Of a stretch of 64,000 bases of DNA, positions 17,210 through 24,634 are shown piece by piece. The notes under the pieces were generated by a model. The model was not told the origin of the DNA, ran no database searches, and was given only the letters and a program-made list of their open reading frames with translations. Source of the stretch: Flagellimonas pacifica (GTDB taxonomy: Bacteria; Bacteroidota; Bacteroidia; Flavobacteriales; Flavobacteriaceae); assembly GCF_900215465.1 (NCBI RefSeq), contig NZ_OBEH01000002.1, positions 618,937-682,936 on the forward strand, in the 5' to 3' direction. Both the position numbers and the translations under genes were made by a program. The stretch's first letter is position 1; each line of letters begins with the position of its first letter.

Positions 17210-18139
17210 ATGAGAAACCAAAAAAGAAATACCTACCAAACCCTTTTGTTAGTTACATACTGTTTTATTGTCAATTCTTACGGGCAACAAGGAGATAAGA
17301 ATAATCCATTTACCAAATATGAAGATGCAAATTCTCCAGTACAATTATTCCCTGGGGAAATATCTGTGGATGCCTTGCAATGGAACAACACATTCACACA
17401 GAACAATCAAAAAATATATTATTGCCAGCAGTTACCTACACGTTCAAGATTGGTGGTCCAGGAGTTTGATGGTATGCGCTTTTCAAAACCAGAACCCATT
17501 CCGTTTGATACTATTTATAATTATTCGGATCCCTATGTAAATGCAAAAGGTGACCACCTGATTTTTATGTCCAACCTACCATATAAGGTAAATAAGGACA
17601 GCCTTACCACAAACTTCCAATTATGGCAGTCGTATAAGTTAGCGAAGGGATGGAGCAAACCAGAAACCGTATTTCTTAATAAAAATGGGATTGGATATCC
17701 ATGGAGAACACAAGACGGAACGCTTTTTTATGCCATGCAACCTTCAGATGGCACCAGAAATTCTAACATTTATTACGCTCCATATAAGAATGGGGAATAT
17801 GGGAAGCCGGTTGCACTTCCTGCAAACATAAACTCGGACAAGTTTGAAGGAGATGCCTTTGTTGCACCAAATAAGGAATATCTAATTTTTGCTGGCTTTA
17901 ATAGAGATGATAATATAGGATTTTCAGACTTGTACATTGCGTTTAACCTTGGCAAGAACAAGTGGAGCAATCCAAGATCTTTGGGAAGAGAAATTAATTC
18001 CGATGGATATGATGGAAGTCCGTATGTTACGGAAGATGGTAAATTTCTGATTTTTACCAGTAGTAGGAATAGCAAAGAAGATAATATTTTCTTTAACCAT
18101 TATATTGTTAGGTTCAATAAGGATAATTACCGGGGATAG
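17210..18139 (+). CDS. exported PD40/TolB-like beta-propeller protein
   Basis: A 309-aa protein with a signal peptide (LLLVTYCFIVNSYGQ). It contains repeated propeller blades with PD40-like motifs: YVNAKGDHLIFMSN, FVAPNKEYLIFAG, YVTEDGKFLIFTSSR. It resembles the OmpA-associated or TolB-type sensor propellers common in Flavobacteriia. No catalytic residues are evident. It is the last gene before the repeat-bounded AT-rich island, and nothing downstream is on the same strand for 5.7 kb. Confidence 0.8.
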   Translation: MRNQKRNTYQTLLLVTYCFIVNSYGQQGDKNNPFTKYEDANSPVQLFPGEISVDALQWNNTFTQNNQKIYYCQQLPTRSRLVVQEFDGMRFSKPEPIPFDTIYNYSDPYVNAKGDHLIFMSNLPYKVNKDSLTTNFQLWQSYKLAKGWSKPETVFLNKNGIGYPWRTQDGTLFYAMQPSDGTRNSNIYYAPYKNGEYGKPVALPANINSDKFEGDAFVAPNKEYLIFAGFNRDDNIGFSDLYIAFNLGKNKWSNPRSLGREINSDGYDGSPYVTEDGKFLIFTSSRNSKEDNIFFNHYIVRFNKDNYRG

Positions 18140-18975
18140 GCATATTTTAACATGGATGGTGCTGTTAAACATTCTATTTTACATAATGTAAATTATAGTA
18201 CAAATATCATATTTCGATTATATATTGTTGTTATGCCATTTGTAAGCTATAATTCCATATTATGTAAAATATCCCAGAAAGTCTTGAACGTACAATAAAC
18301 TGTTGTACTGGGGTCATTAAACATTAGGCTCTTGGCTTTAGTACTAAATAAGAAACATCTTGCTGTTTGTACTATAATTAGTCGCTATGTAAAATTGCCG
18401 CGCCCAACCGCTAGATTGCTTTTTAAAAATTTAAATGCTTTATGGCATTTATTTTTAAACACAATTTGCCACCGCTTGGCCACACCAAAAAAAGCTAAAC
18501 CTTTTGCTATTAATTATAATTCCCGTATTCGAGGAAAATCCTGCAAAATTTTTTTCTACGACATTCTCGTAAGCTAGCCACAAGAGTATAAAATTTTCCC
18601 TGGCTCAAATCTACGCTCTAAAATTTCTATACACTTGTTCTAATTGTGCTTATATTTAAACTTTTAAGTGTTTGCATATCTTTTTGTCTTGATACAAAAA
18701 GAAACAAAAAAATCAAGGCTGCATAAACCTTTGGAAACAATGTACGGCTCAATCGCTATATTTTAGAAAACATTGTAACTCATTAAGATTGCTTAGAACT
18801 AGCTTAAAAATTCTGTTATTATTAAGAATATGTATTGCTAGCCCTCTAAAATATGTACGCTCATTCACCTATTGTTTTAGCCAAAGTTTTATGAGGCCGT
18901 TTTCCCTCCGCATCATCTAGGTAAAAATGCAAGTCTATTTTACATAATGTTTTAAAACTAAACCTTTATGTTCGT
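18140..18975. other. AT-rich gene-free spacer at the island edge
   Basis: This 836-bp stretch has no convincing gene. Besides the structured repeat at 18176-18322 it holds a second exact copy (18934-18950) of the 17-mer TCTATTTTACATAATGT first found at 18173-18189, so the same sequence frames the spacer as a direct repeat. A frame at 18332-18577 has poor composition and is not supported as coding. Confidence 0.6.
18176..18322. repeat. structured repeat copy 1 (left boundary of the island)
   Basis: Imperfect inverted arms at 18176-18198 (ATTTTACATAAT..AATTATAG) and 18247-18270 (CTATAATT..ATTATGTAAAAT) are followed by a conserved tail ending GGGGTCATTAAAC. The right arm and tail recur at 24365-24442, sharing GTAAGCTATAATTC, TATGTAAAATATCCCAGAA and GGGGTCATTAAAC. 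The left arm also shares ATTATAGTACAAAT with copy 2. Confidence 0.75.
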
Positions 18976-19617
18976 TTAAACAGCATCTAATAATTCATTG
19001 AATTTTAATTCTTCATTTCCAGAAATTACAAGAGCATTTGAAAGGTCTTGAATTTGAATAGCTGCAAATTGGTCTGTTTCTATTAATTCTTCCCATGCCT
19101 CATCATAAGCATCTTTCATACTATTTAATGCTTCAATCGCAGTAATGTCCTCTACATAAAATCGTTCTAAGCCATGAACAGCACAATCAACAAATATTTC
19201 TAAAGCTGGGTCTAACGGTCCAACTGTAACAACGTTATCGTCATAACCTATATAAGTAACACAACCATAATTTCTACATAATTCTTCCCCTAAAATATTC
19301 CCACTTTGACAAGCCCAAGTATAAAAAAAAGCATTTCTAAAAGAATTCTGATTAACTGTAGTAGAAATATAAGCCTCATTTCTTGATTTAACAATAAGAG
19401 CTTCTTCACGACCATGCGAATATGCTATTGAAACAAAAGGATTATCTCCATTTTGATTTGCTATTTCACTAACTCTTAATGGGTTTAATTGTGCTGAATC
19501 TAGACATTCCAAATTAAAACCTAAATCGTCTAAAATTTCAACCGTTCTTTCCATACACCTTTCAACAAAATGACCTACTTCCCCATCTTGTTCATCATAA
19601 CAAATTAATATATTCAT
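18976..19617 (-). CDS. caspase/CHAT-like cysteine protease, putative effector
   Basis: A 213-aa protein, last gene of the island operon. The Rossmann-like opening MNILICYDEQ, then SIAYSHGRE with His68-Gly69, and YTWACQSGNILGEEL with Cys103 followed by QSG, reproduce the His-Gly/Cys dyad spacing of caspase-like and CHAT peptidases. The segment after it (GCVTYIGYDDN and a C-terminal helical part with A-x-x-x-M-x-x-AYD) also fits that fold. No second domain is fused. It starts 9 bp after the receiver gene, which implies the protease is controlled by the phosphorelay. The assignment is by motif only; an unrelated alpha/beta fold cannot be ruled out. Confidence 0.65.
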   Translation of the reverse strand: MNILICYDEQDGEVGHFVERCMERTVEILDDLGFNLECLDSAQLNPLRVSEIANQNGDNPFVSIAYSHGREEALIVKSRNEAYISTTVNQNSFRNAFFYTWACQSGNILGEELCRNYGCVTYIGYDDNVVTVGPLDPALEIFVDCAVHGLERFYVEDITAIEALNSMKDAYDEAWEELIETDQFAAIQIQDLSNALVISGNEELKFNELLDAV

Positions 19618-19626
19618 ATGGAAAAA

Positions 19627-20256
19627 CTATTCTTTAGGAGTTTTTGACATCAACTTAATTGCCATCATTAATATTTTTTCTTCTAACTTACGACTTGTAT
19701 CATCATTTTGTTGAATAGCTTTTTTAAGTTGGTCTAAACTGTATTGAACTCCATCATTAGTTATAACGAAAGGTTTTTTTCTTCTATCCTTTGATTGAAT
19801 TTCTATCCAACTGTCTATAGCGTTCATTATACTTCCATTAATATTAATTTCAGCTTTATTTACTTTTTCAATAACTTTTTCTTGCCAGTTTGGATTACCT
19901 CTTATTACATAATCAAAAACTCTTAATCCAGGTAATTCAGGAATATTATTAGTTAGAGCATTTCTGGCATCAGAAGGTTCATTAGCAGATAATATAATTA
20001 CTTCAATTAAAAAGGAGTATTGTCTTATTGCCTTGAGCACATCAAACCCATTAGTGCCATTTCCAAAATCCATATCTAAAACTACAATTGTTTTATGTGA
20101 AAAATTGTGGGATATGTATTCAATACCATCATCTGCATCATCAATTAGCTTAACATTATTATATTGTTCTTGTAGTTCTGTAATCAAATAAGATTCCCGT
20201 TTGACGTTATCATGAATTACTACTATATCGATATTTGATTTCATTTTATTCATCAC
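19627..20256 (-). CDS. response-regulator receiver protein
   Basis: A 209-aa protein with a CheY-like receiver domain over residues about 8-130. The phosphoacceptor is Asp61 in IVVLDMD; Ser90 (VIILSAN) occupies the beta-4 switch position. The conserved beta-5 lysine is replaced by Arg119 (DYVIRGN) and the first acidic pair reads HD, so signalling may be unusual. Residues 131-209 are a helical output region with no known DNA-binding motif, suggesting protein-protein output, perhaps to the caspase-like neighbour. It overlaps the kinase gene by 11 bp. Confidence 0.82.
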   Translation of the reverse strand: MMNKMKSNIDIVVIHDNVKRESYLITELQEQYNNVKLIDDADDGIEYISHNFSHKTIVVLDMDFGNGTNGFDVLKAIRQYSFLIEVIILSANEPSDARNALTNNIPELPGLRVFDYVIRGNPNWQEKVIEKVNKAEININGSIMNAIDSWIEIQSKDRRKKPFVITNDGVQYSLDQLKKAIQQNDDTSRKLEEKILMMAIKLMSKTPKE

Positions 20257-22396
20257 TTTTTATAGGTAAACATATTTTTAAAGTAGTCCCACTTGGTTTA
20301 AATTCACTATCAATTATCGATACGGTACCCTTCATAGCTTTTATTCTAGTTTGAACAATATAAAGCCCCATGCCTGCTCCCCCATCTTCTTCTGTTGTAG
20401 TAAAATAAATATTAAAAACTTTTCTTCTTAGTTTTTCAGGAATACCAGGGCCATTATCAGAAAATAAAATTTCATACATATCTCCTTTTAAACTTCCAGA
20501 ACATTTTATATGTTTTGGTCCTTTAACAGCCTTTAAGGCCTTCATAGAATTTGAAATTAAGTTTTCAAAAATATCTTCAAAAAACTTGACATTATGAGTG
20601 AATACAAAAGAATCTCTAATTTCAATTGTATAATGAATATCCGCTTTAATAAACCTATCGCGATAAGTTTTATTAAATAAATTACCCAAAGTAGCTCCTA
20701 AATCAATTTCTTTAAATCCAATATTCGATTTAGCATAACTTAACATAAAATCAATTGCTAAAGCGAGTTTGTTCATTTCTGCTTCAATATGTGAAGCATG
20801 TAGTAAATATTGTTCTGAATATTTTGGATTTGGAAAGTACACATTAAAGAACTTTGCACTATCAGCAATATTTGCAACAGCAGTTCTTACAACATGAGAT
20901 ATTTCGGCTGCATATTCTTGTAAAGACATCAAACTCAGGAATAGGTCTCTTTGCTTATTTTGTTCCTTTTCAAGTTCATTGAACTCATTGATACCTCTTT
21001 TAATTTGAACTTCAATTTCTCTAACATTTCTTTCTACTAATCCAAGTTCTGATTTTACTTCAGGCGTTGCAATATTCTTAATTGCTTTTATTATTGTACT
21101 AGTTTCTTTAAGGTCGTTGCGAGCAATTCTTAAATTAGATTTTGTTTGCTCTCTCTCCTCTCTTTTTTGTGCAGAAAGTCTTTTTTCTAACTCTTCAATT
21201 TGATTAATTATAAAGTTTCTTAGCTCTCTATATTCGTCATTATCTACAAAATTTTGTCTATTAGTTGCTTCAATAATCATTGGATTTAGACTATCAGAAA
21301 TTTCTACAAAACCTAATAAATCTCTTGAACTAATTTTATCGAAAAATCCAGAATATCGTCTTTTATCTATTCCTAAAATATCTCTTTCTTTATCTCTTTC
21401 AATAGCATGTTCTGCAAAAGGCGTTGTAATAAGACCGTCCCTATATATTTTTACACCATCTATTATTGCTCCAGCATAACTTCTCTTAAACCTCCTTTTG
21501 TCATTTTGATTAAAATAGAATAATCGCATTTTAATTGGCCCCATGCCACCATTATTAGAATCACTAATAGGAACATCTATTATATTCAGATTACCTGTAT
21601 TTTCATCAAAATGGAGAACTTGCTGAGTTCCTTTTTTTAAATCAAAGCTAATTTCAGTATCCAAAGAAGCAAAACCTATAGAATTATTTTCAACTAATCT
21701 ATCTTGAAAATCGTCGTACTCATTTGATGATATATATATGTTAAAAGGATATTGAAAAGTTTGTATTGGTGAAATTAATTTAGATAATTCACTGGTTGCT
21801 TTTTTTACATCTAGCTCTGACCAAGGGTCAGTAACATTGTATATTTCTATACGTGTGCCTTGCTTAATTGGAGGAACTTCTTCTTCCCAATATTCATTTT
21901 CTATATCTGTGAAATATTGAAAGCTATCATCATCGAACTTTAGTTGAAGTTGTTGATTTTCTAACTCTTCATAATCTCGCCAATCAGTTTTTAAACAATG
22001 TAATACTTTTGACCCCTTAACTGTAGTTTTTAATATCACATGAGAACCCAATTTATCAACTGCAAACCTGCCAATTCCTTTTTTACCAACTAATTTCCTA
22101 TTGTAAGGAGAGGGAGACATCCTAGTTTCTCTTTTACTCATGGTACCAATTACCATCCATTTATTCTGCAAATCGGAATAACTCATACCAATACCATCAT
22201 CCGAAATGATGATTTTACTAATATCTTTTCTTGTATTTACATCGTGAAATTCTACAAATACGTTCTCTGCATTGGCATCATAACTATTTTTAACAATCTC
22301 AAAAAGAGCTGTTATTCTATCTGTAATTAATTCTCTACCGAGTAGTCGATATGAACTGATATCAAAATTAAATTTCAAATTTTTGGTTTTCCCCAT
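20246..22396 (-). CDS. dual GHKL ATPase: MORC/Hsp90-like domain plus histidine kinase
   Basis: A 716-aa protein joining two GHKL domains. The N-terminal one (about 10-200) has the MORC/MutL/Hsp90-type motifs FEIVKNSYDA (E33, N37), SDDGIGM (67-70) and GKKGIGRFA (104-112). Residues about 390-490 are coiled coil. The C-terminal histidine kinase has an H-box EISHVVRTAVANI (His501), N-box ENLISNSMKAL (Asn616), SDNGPGI (647-651), an F-box FNIYFTT and GAGMGLYI. No membrane segment is present, so it senses something cytoplasmic. The start at ATG 22396, 1 bp after the methyltransferase stop, is preferred; an ATG at 22426 would overlap by 29 bp. The next gene, a receiver protein, is the expected phosphate acceptor. 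Confidence 0.88.
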   Translation of the reverse strand: MGKTKNLKFNFDISSYRLLGRELITDRITALFEIVKNSYDANAENVFVEFHDVNTRKDISKIIISDDGIGMSYSDLQNKWMVIGTMSKRETRMSPSPYNRKLVGKKGIGRFAVDKLGSHVILKTTVKGSKVLHCLKTDWRDYEELENQQLQLKFDDDSFQYFTDIENEYWEEEVPPIKQGTRIEIYNVTDPWSELDVKKATSELSKLISPIQTFQYPFNIYISSNEYDDFQDRLVENNSIGFASLDTEISFDLKKGTQQVLHFDENTGNLNIIDVPISDSNNGGMGPIKMRLFYFNQNDKRRFKRSYAGAIIDGVKIYRDGLITTPFAEHAIERDKERDILGIDKRRYSGFFDKISSRDLLGFVEISDSLNPMIIEATNRQNFVDNDEYRELRNFIINQIEELEKRLSAQKREEREQTKSNLRIARNDLKETSTIIKAIKNIATPEVKSELGLVERNVREIEVQIKRGINEFNELEKEQNKQRDLFLSLMSLQEYAAEISHVVRTAVANIADSAKFFNVYFPNPKYSEQYLLHASHIEAEMNKLALAIDFMLSYAKSNIGFKEIDLGATLGNLFNKTYRDRFIKADIHYTIEIRDSFVFTHNVKFFEDIFENLISNSMKALKAVKGPKHIKCSGSLKGDMYEILFSDNGPGIPEKLRRKVFNIYFTTTEEDGGAGMGLYIVQTRIKAMKGTVSIIDSEFKPSGTTLKICLPIKSDE

Positions 22397-22397
22397 A

Positions 22398-23507
22398 TTA
22401 ATTTGACTGTTTAATAATTTGTTCAAATAAAGCTTTTGCTAGTAACGGAGGAACAGCATTACCAATTTGTTGTTGCATATACATTAATGTTCCTTTAAAT
22501 ATAAAATCATCAGGAAAACTTTGCAGTCTAGCTGCTTCTCTCACTGATAAACCTCTATTTTCAAAAGGATGTATTAACATATTTTTTCTATAATTTGAAA
22601 TTACTACAGATGGTTTTTCCGAATCTAGACGTTTGTAAATACCTGAATGGCAATTATTTTTATCGGCATAATTTTTCATTAATTCGTCTGGAATTGCCTT
22701 CCAGTTTTGACCTTGTTTAATATGCCTATACCTTTCTAAAACATAATCTCTATTTTTTGAAACATAGTTTTGTGTTGAAAAGTTAGAATTTGCTCTCATA
22801 GCTTCTGCAAACTCATTATTTGCTAAACTCTTATATGGTAACGATTCTAAAAAATCACCATTTTGCAAACTTGGTAAATCCAATATTGCATCTGCGACTG
22901 TAAACTTATTGGTCAACGGTTCAGGAAAATTAAATTTTATTCCTTTTTTATTTCCAACCATAAAAAAGCGTTTTCTATCCTGAGGAACACCGTAATCAGA
23001 TGCCAATAAAACATCAAAATTCACAGTATATCCTAAGTCTTCAAGTCGCTTCTTTAAAATATTGACTACTTTACCTTTCTGAAAACTTCTAAAACCTTCA
23101 ACATTTTCGAAAACACACCATTGAGGTTCGAGTTCCTCAATAAATCTTAAAAACTCCTCAAATAAACTATTCTTTTCGTTTTTAGAATTTCTGGTAACAG
23201 TATTGGATAAAGAAAAACCTTGACAAGGAGGTCCTCCAAATAAAACAAATGGGTTTTTAGAAATTAACTTTGTTGGATTAACTTTTCTTATGTCCTCTAC
23301 TATAACTTTTGATGATTGATGATTTCTAATAAAAGTATCTGCTGCATATTTATCATTTTCAACAGCAAAAGAAATATTAATTCCAGCCATCTCTGCACCG
23401 AGACTCATCCCTCCTGCCCCACTAAAAATATCGCATCCTAGAATATTTCTAGAAGTATCATTTAAGTTAGTACTTAATTGTAATTTATCTTCAATTAAAA
23501 TATCCAT
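22398..23507 (-). CDS. DNA (cytosine-5) methyltransferase
   Basis: A complete 369-aa m5C methyltransferase. Motifs in order: I CDIFSGAGGMSLG, IV GGPPCQGFS (catalytic Cys95), VI FENVEGF, VIII QDRKR, IX REAARLQSFP and X QIGNAVPP. The target-recognition region between VIII and IX is about 135 residues, so specificity is not predictable by eye. No restriction endonuclease gene lies beside it; instead the GHKL kinase, receiver and protease genes follow in the same operon. It starts 2 bp after the XRE gene. Confidence 0.95.
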   Translation of the reverse strand: MDILIEDKLQLSTNLNDTSRNILGCDIFSGAGGMSLGAEMAGINISFAVENDKYAADTFIRNHQSSKVIVEDIRKVNPTKLISKNPFVLFGGPPCQGFSLSNTVTRNSKNEKNSLFEEFLRFIEELEPQWCVFENVEGFRSFQKGKVVNILKKRLEDLGYTVNFDVLLASDYGVPQDRKRFFMVGNKKGIKFNFPEPLTNKFTVADAILDLPSLQNGDFLESLPYKSLANNEFAEAMRANSNFSTQNYVSKNRDYVLERYRHIKQGQNWKAIPDELMKNYADKNNCHSGIYKRLDSEKPSVVISNYRKNMLIHPFENRGLSVREAARLQSFPDDFIFKGTLMYMQQQIGNAVPPLLAKALFEQIIKQSN

Positions 23508-23509
23508 AG

Positions 23510-23728
23510 TTATTTCTCGACAAGCTTTAATTCTTTGCAGACTTCTTCAAATATTTCACAAGGCTCTACATCAATAGCCAATGCTATTAAATACAATTCG
23601 CTAGCTCTAAGTTTTGTCCTTTTATTATTTGACAATTCACTCAATCTCGTTTTACTGATTCCAGTTTTCCGAGATACATCAGACCTGTTTACAGATTTTC
23701 TTGATAAATAAAGTCCTAAATCAGTCAT
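23510..23728 (-). CDS. small XRE-family HTH regulator
   Basis: A 72-aa protein that is almost only a helix-turn-helix domain: VNRSDVSRKTGISKTRLSELSNNKRTKL. Size and position directly ahead of a DNA methyltransferase gene resemble the controller (C) proteins of restriction-modification systems. It is the first gene of the island operon and the divergent promoter region in front of it carries iterated CCG-centred boxes, probably its operators. Confidence 0.88.
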   Translation of the reverse strand: MTDLGLYLSRKSVNRSDVSRKTGISKTRLSELSNNKRTKLRASELYLIALAIDVEPCEIFEEVCKELKLVEK

Positions 23729-23868
23729 TTTTGTCCGTTTTTTAGATTATAAATCTAAAAATTAAGACAGTTTATTCCGATTTTCTAAACAGTTAATTTT
23801 TATTTTGTCCGTTTTTTGATATATTTGTTCCGAAAAACGGAATATTTAATCTTAAAAACATATAACTT
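23729..23868. promoter_or_regulatory. divergent control region of the island operon
   Basis: The direct repeat TTTTGTCCGTTTTTT occurs at 23729-23743 and 23803-23817. A related box TTCCGATTTTC lies near 23775, and a palindrome TTCCG-A5-CGGAA at 23828-23842. A second dyad, TTTAGATT-N3-AATCTAAA, covers 23741-23759. A -7 box TATATTTG at 23820-23827 faces the small plus-strand gene. The iterated CCG boxes are the likely binding sites of the XRE regulator. Confidence 0.65.
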
Positions 23869-24063
23869 ATGGGTAATTCAAGATATACAAAAGCAGATTT
23901 AGAACGTGTTGTTTACACTCAATTAGATAATTTGAATGCCATTCACGATTTACTTAGAGTTATGAAACTTCAAAATGAGCTCATAGAAAACGCGAATAAG
24001 AAACTCAAAGATGAGATTATAGATTTCAAAAAGAGGGTTAATTATTCAACATGCAAGAAATAA
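23869..24063 (+). CDS. small coiled-coil protein, unknown function
   Basis: A 64-aa protein (MGNSRYTKADLERVVYTQ...) rich in Leu, Lys and Asn, with heptad-like spacing over residues 20-55 suggesting one coiled coil. It is divergent from the XRE regulator and shares its control region, with an exact TATATTTG promoter box 42 bp upstream, so it may be an accessory or protective component of the island system. No family is recognised. Confidence 0.55.
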   Translation: MGNSRYTKADLERVVYTQLDNLNAIHDLLRVMKLQNELIENANKKLKDEIIDFKKRVNYSTCKK

Positions 24064-24064
24064 T

Positions 24065-24203
24065 CCCATTCCATACACATTTTGCCGCTACTCCTCTGCC
24101 CTTTCGGCAAAAAGAGTATTCCATTACATTTTTAAAGAAACTTTTAGAAAGAAAAAAATCAAAGAAAATTGGGTTAAAGAACTTCGCTTTTACCAAAGCA
24201 AAG
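24065..24203. repeat. repeat block shared with 26496-26713
   Basis: Short identical segments recur in the same order in both places: CCCATTCCATACAC (24065 and 26496), AGTATTCCATT (24115 and 26579), and ACCAAAG shortly before the TTACATAA arm. Both copies also keep a weakly coding-like frame ending in EHYST, which explains the spurious small frames here. Confidence 0.65.
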
Positions 24204-24442
24204 TTACATAACGCAGAACATTATAGTACAAATGCTTATGGGTAGCAATTTGCGCATAGCTGTGCTATTTGATATAAAATCAGTTCTAATGCTTTAGCGT
24301 TATAACGACACCGATTTTATGTCAAAGCAAATTGCTGATTAAGTTTGTTTCCTTGCCGTATTCGTAAGCTATAATTCTATTATGTAAAATATCCCAGAAT
24401 ATGTAGAACTACTAAAGAAACATCCTGCTGGGGTCATTAAAC
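24204..24442. repeat. structured repeat copy 2: long imperfect hairpin (right boundary of the island)
   Basis: Nested complementary arms pair 24204-24226 (TTACATAA..ATTATAG) with 24369-24390, AGCAATTTGC (24244-24253) with GCAAATTGCT (24327-24336), and 24270-24284 with 24310-24324 (ATAAAATC around the centre), ending in an apical stem near 24282-24309. The whole forms one interrupted hairpin of about 187 bp, then the tail shared with copy 1 up to GGGGTCATTAAAC. The segment 24246-24634 holds no credible gene. Confidence 0.75.
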
Positions 24443-24634
24443 TTTTTAAGCGGTGTGCTACGCACAGTCTATCATTTGTATCTATAAATTTGCCATTATG
24501 TTTAAATGCCTCGCACAATCTACTTAAACAACGAAAAAGGTAATTAATTTAGTCATCGGTTCCATAAAAACCTTCATTTTCAAAAAAGTTACGCAAAACT
24601 TAATCCATTCCACTATACTTTTATAAATCAACCT

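Noticed and set aside
18332..18577. 81-codon plus-strand frame in the island spacer
   Set aside because: No domain, unusual composition, and it overlaps repeat-derived sequence.
22398..23507. Classical type II restriction-modification system
   Set aside because: A cytosine methyltransferase and a controller-like XRE gene are present, but no endonuclease gene is found in the operon.
24051..24245. 64-codon plus-strand frame ending NAEHYSTNAYG
   Set aside because: Lies wholly in the repeat block and shares only a similar ending with a frame in the other repeat copy; composition and lack of a promoter argue for repeat-derived frame, not a gene.
24204..24390. Integron attC site
   Set aside because: The nested hairpin resembles attC, but conserved GTTRRRY/RYYYAAC core boxes and an integrase are not seen; kept as an unassigned structured repeat.
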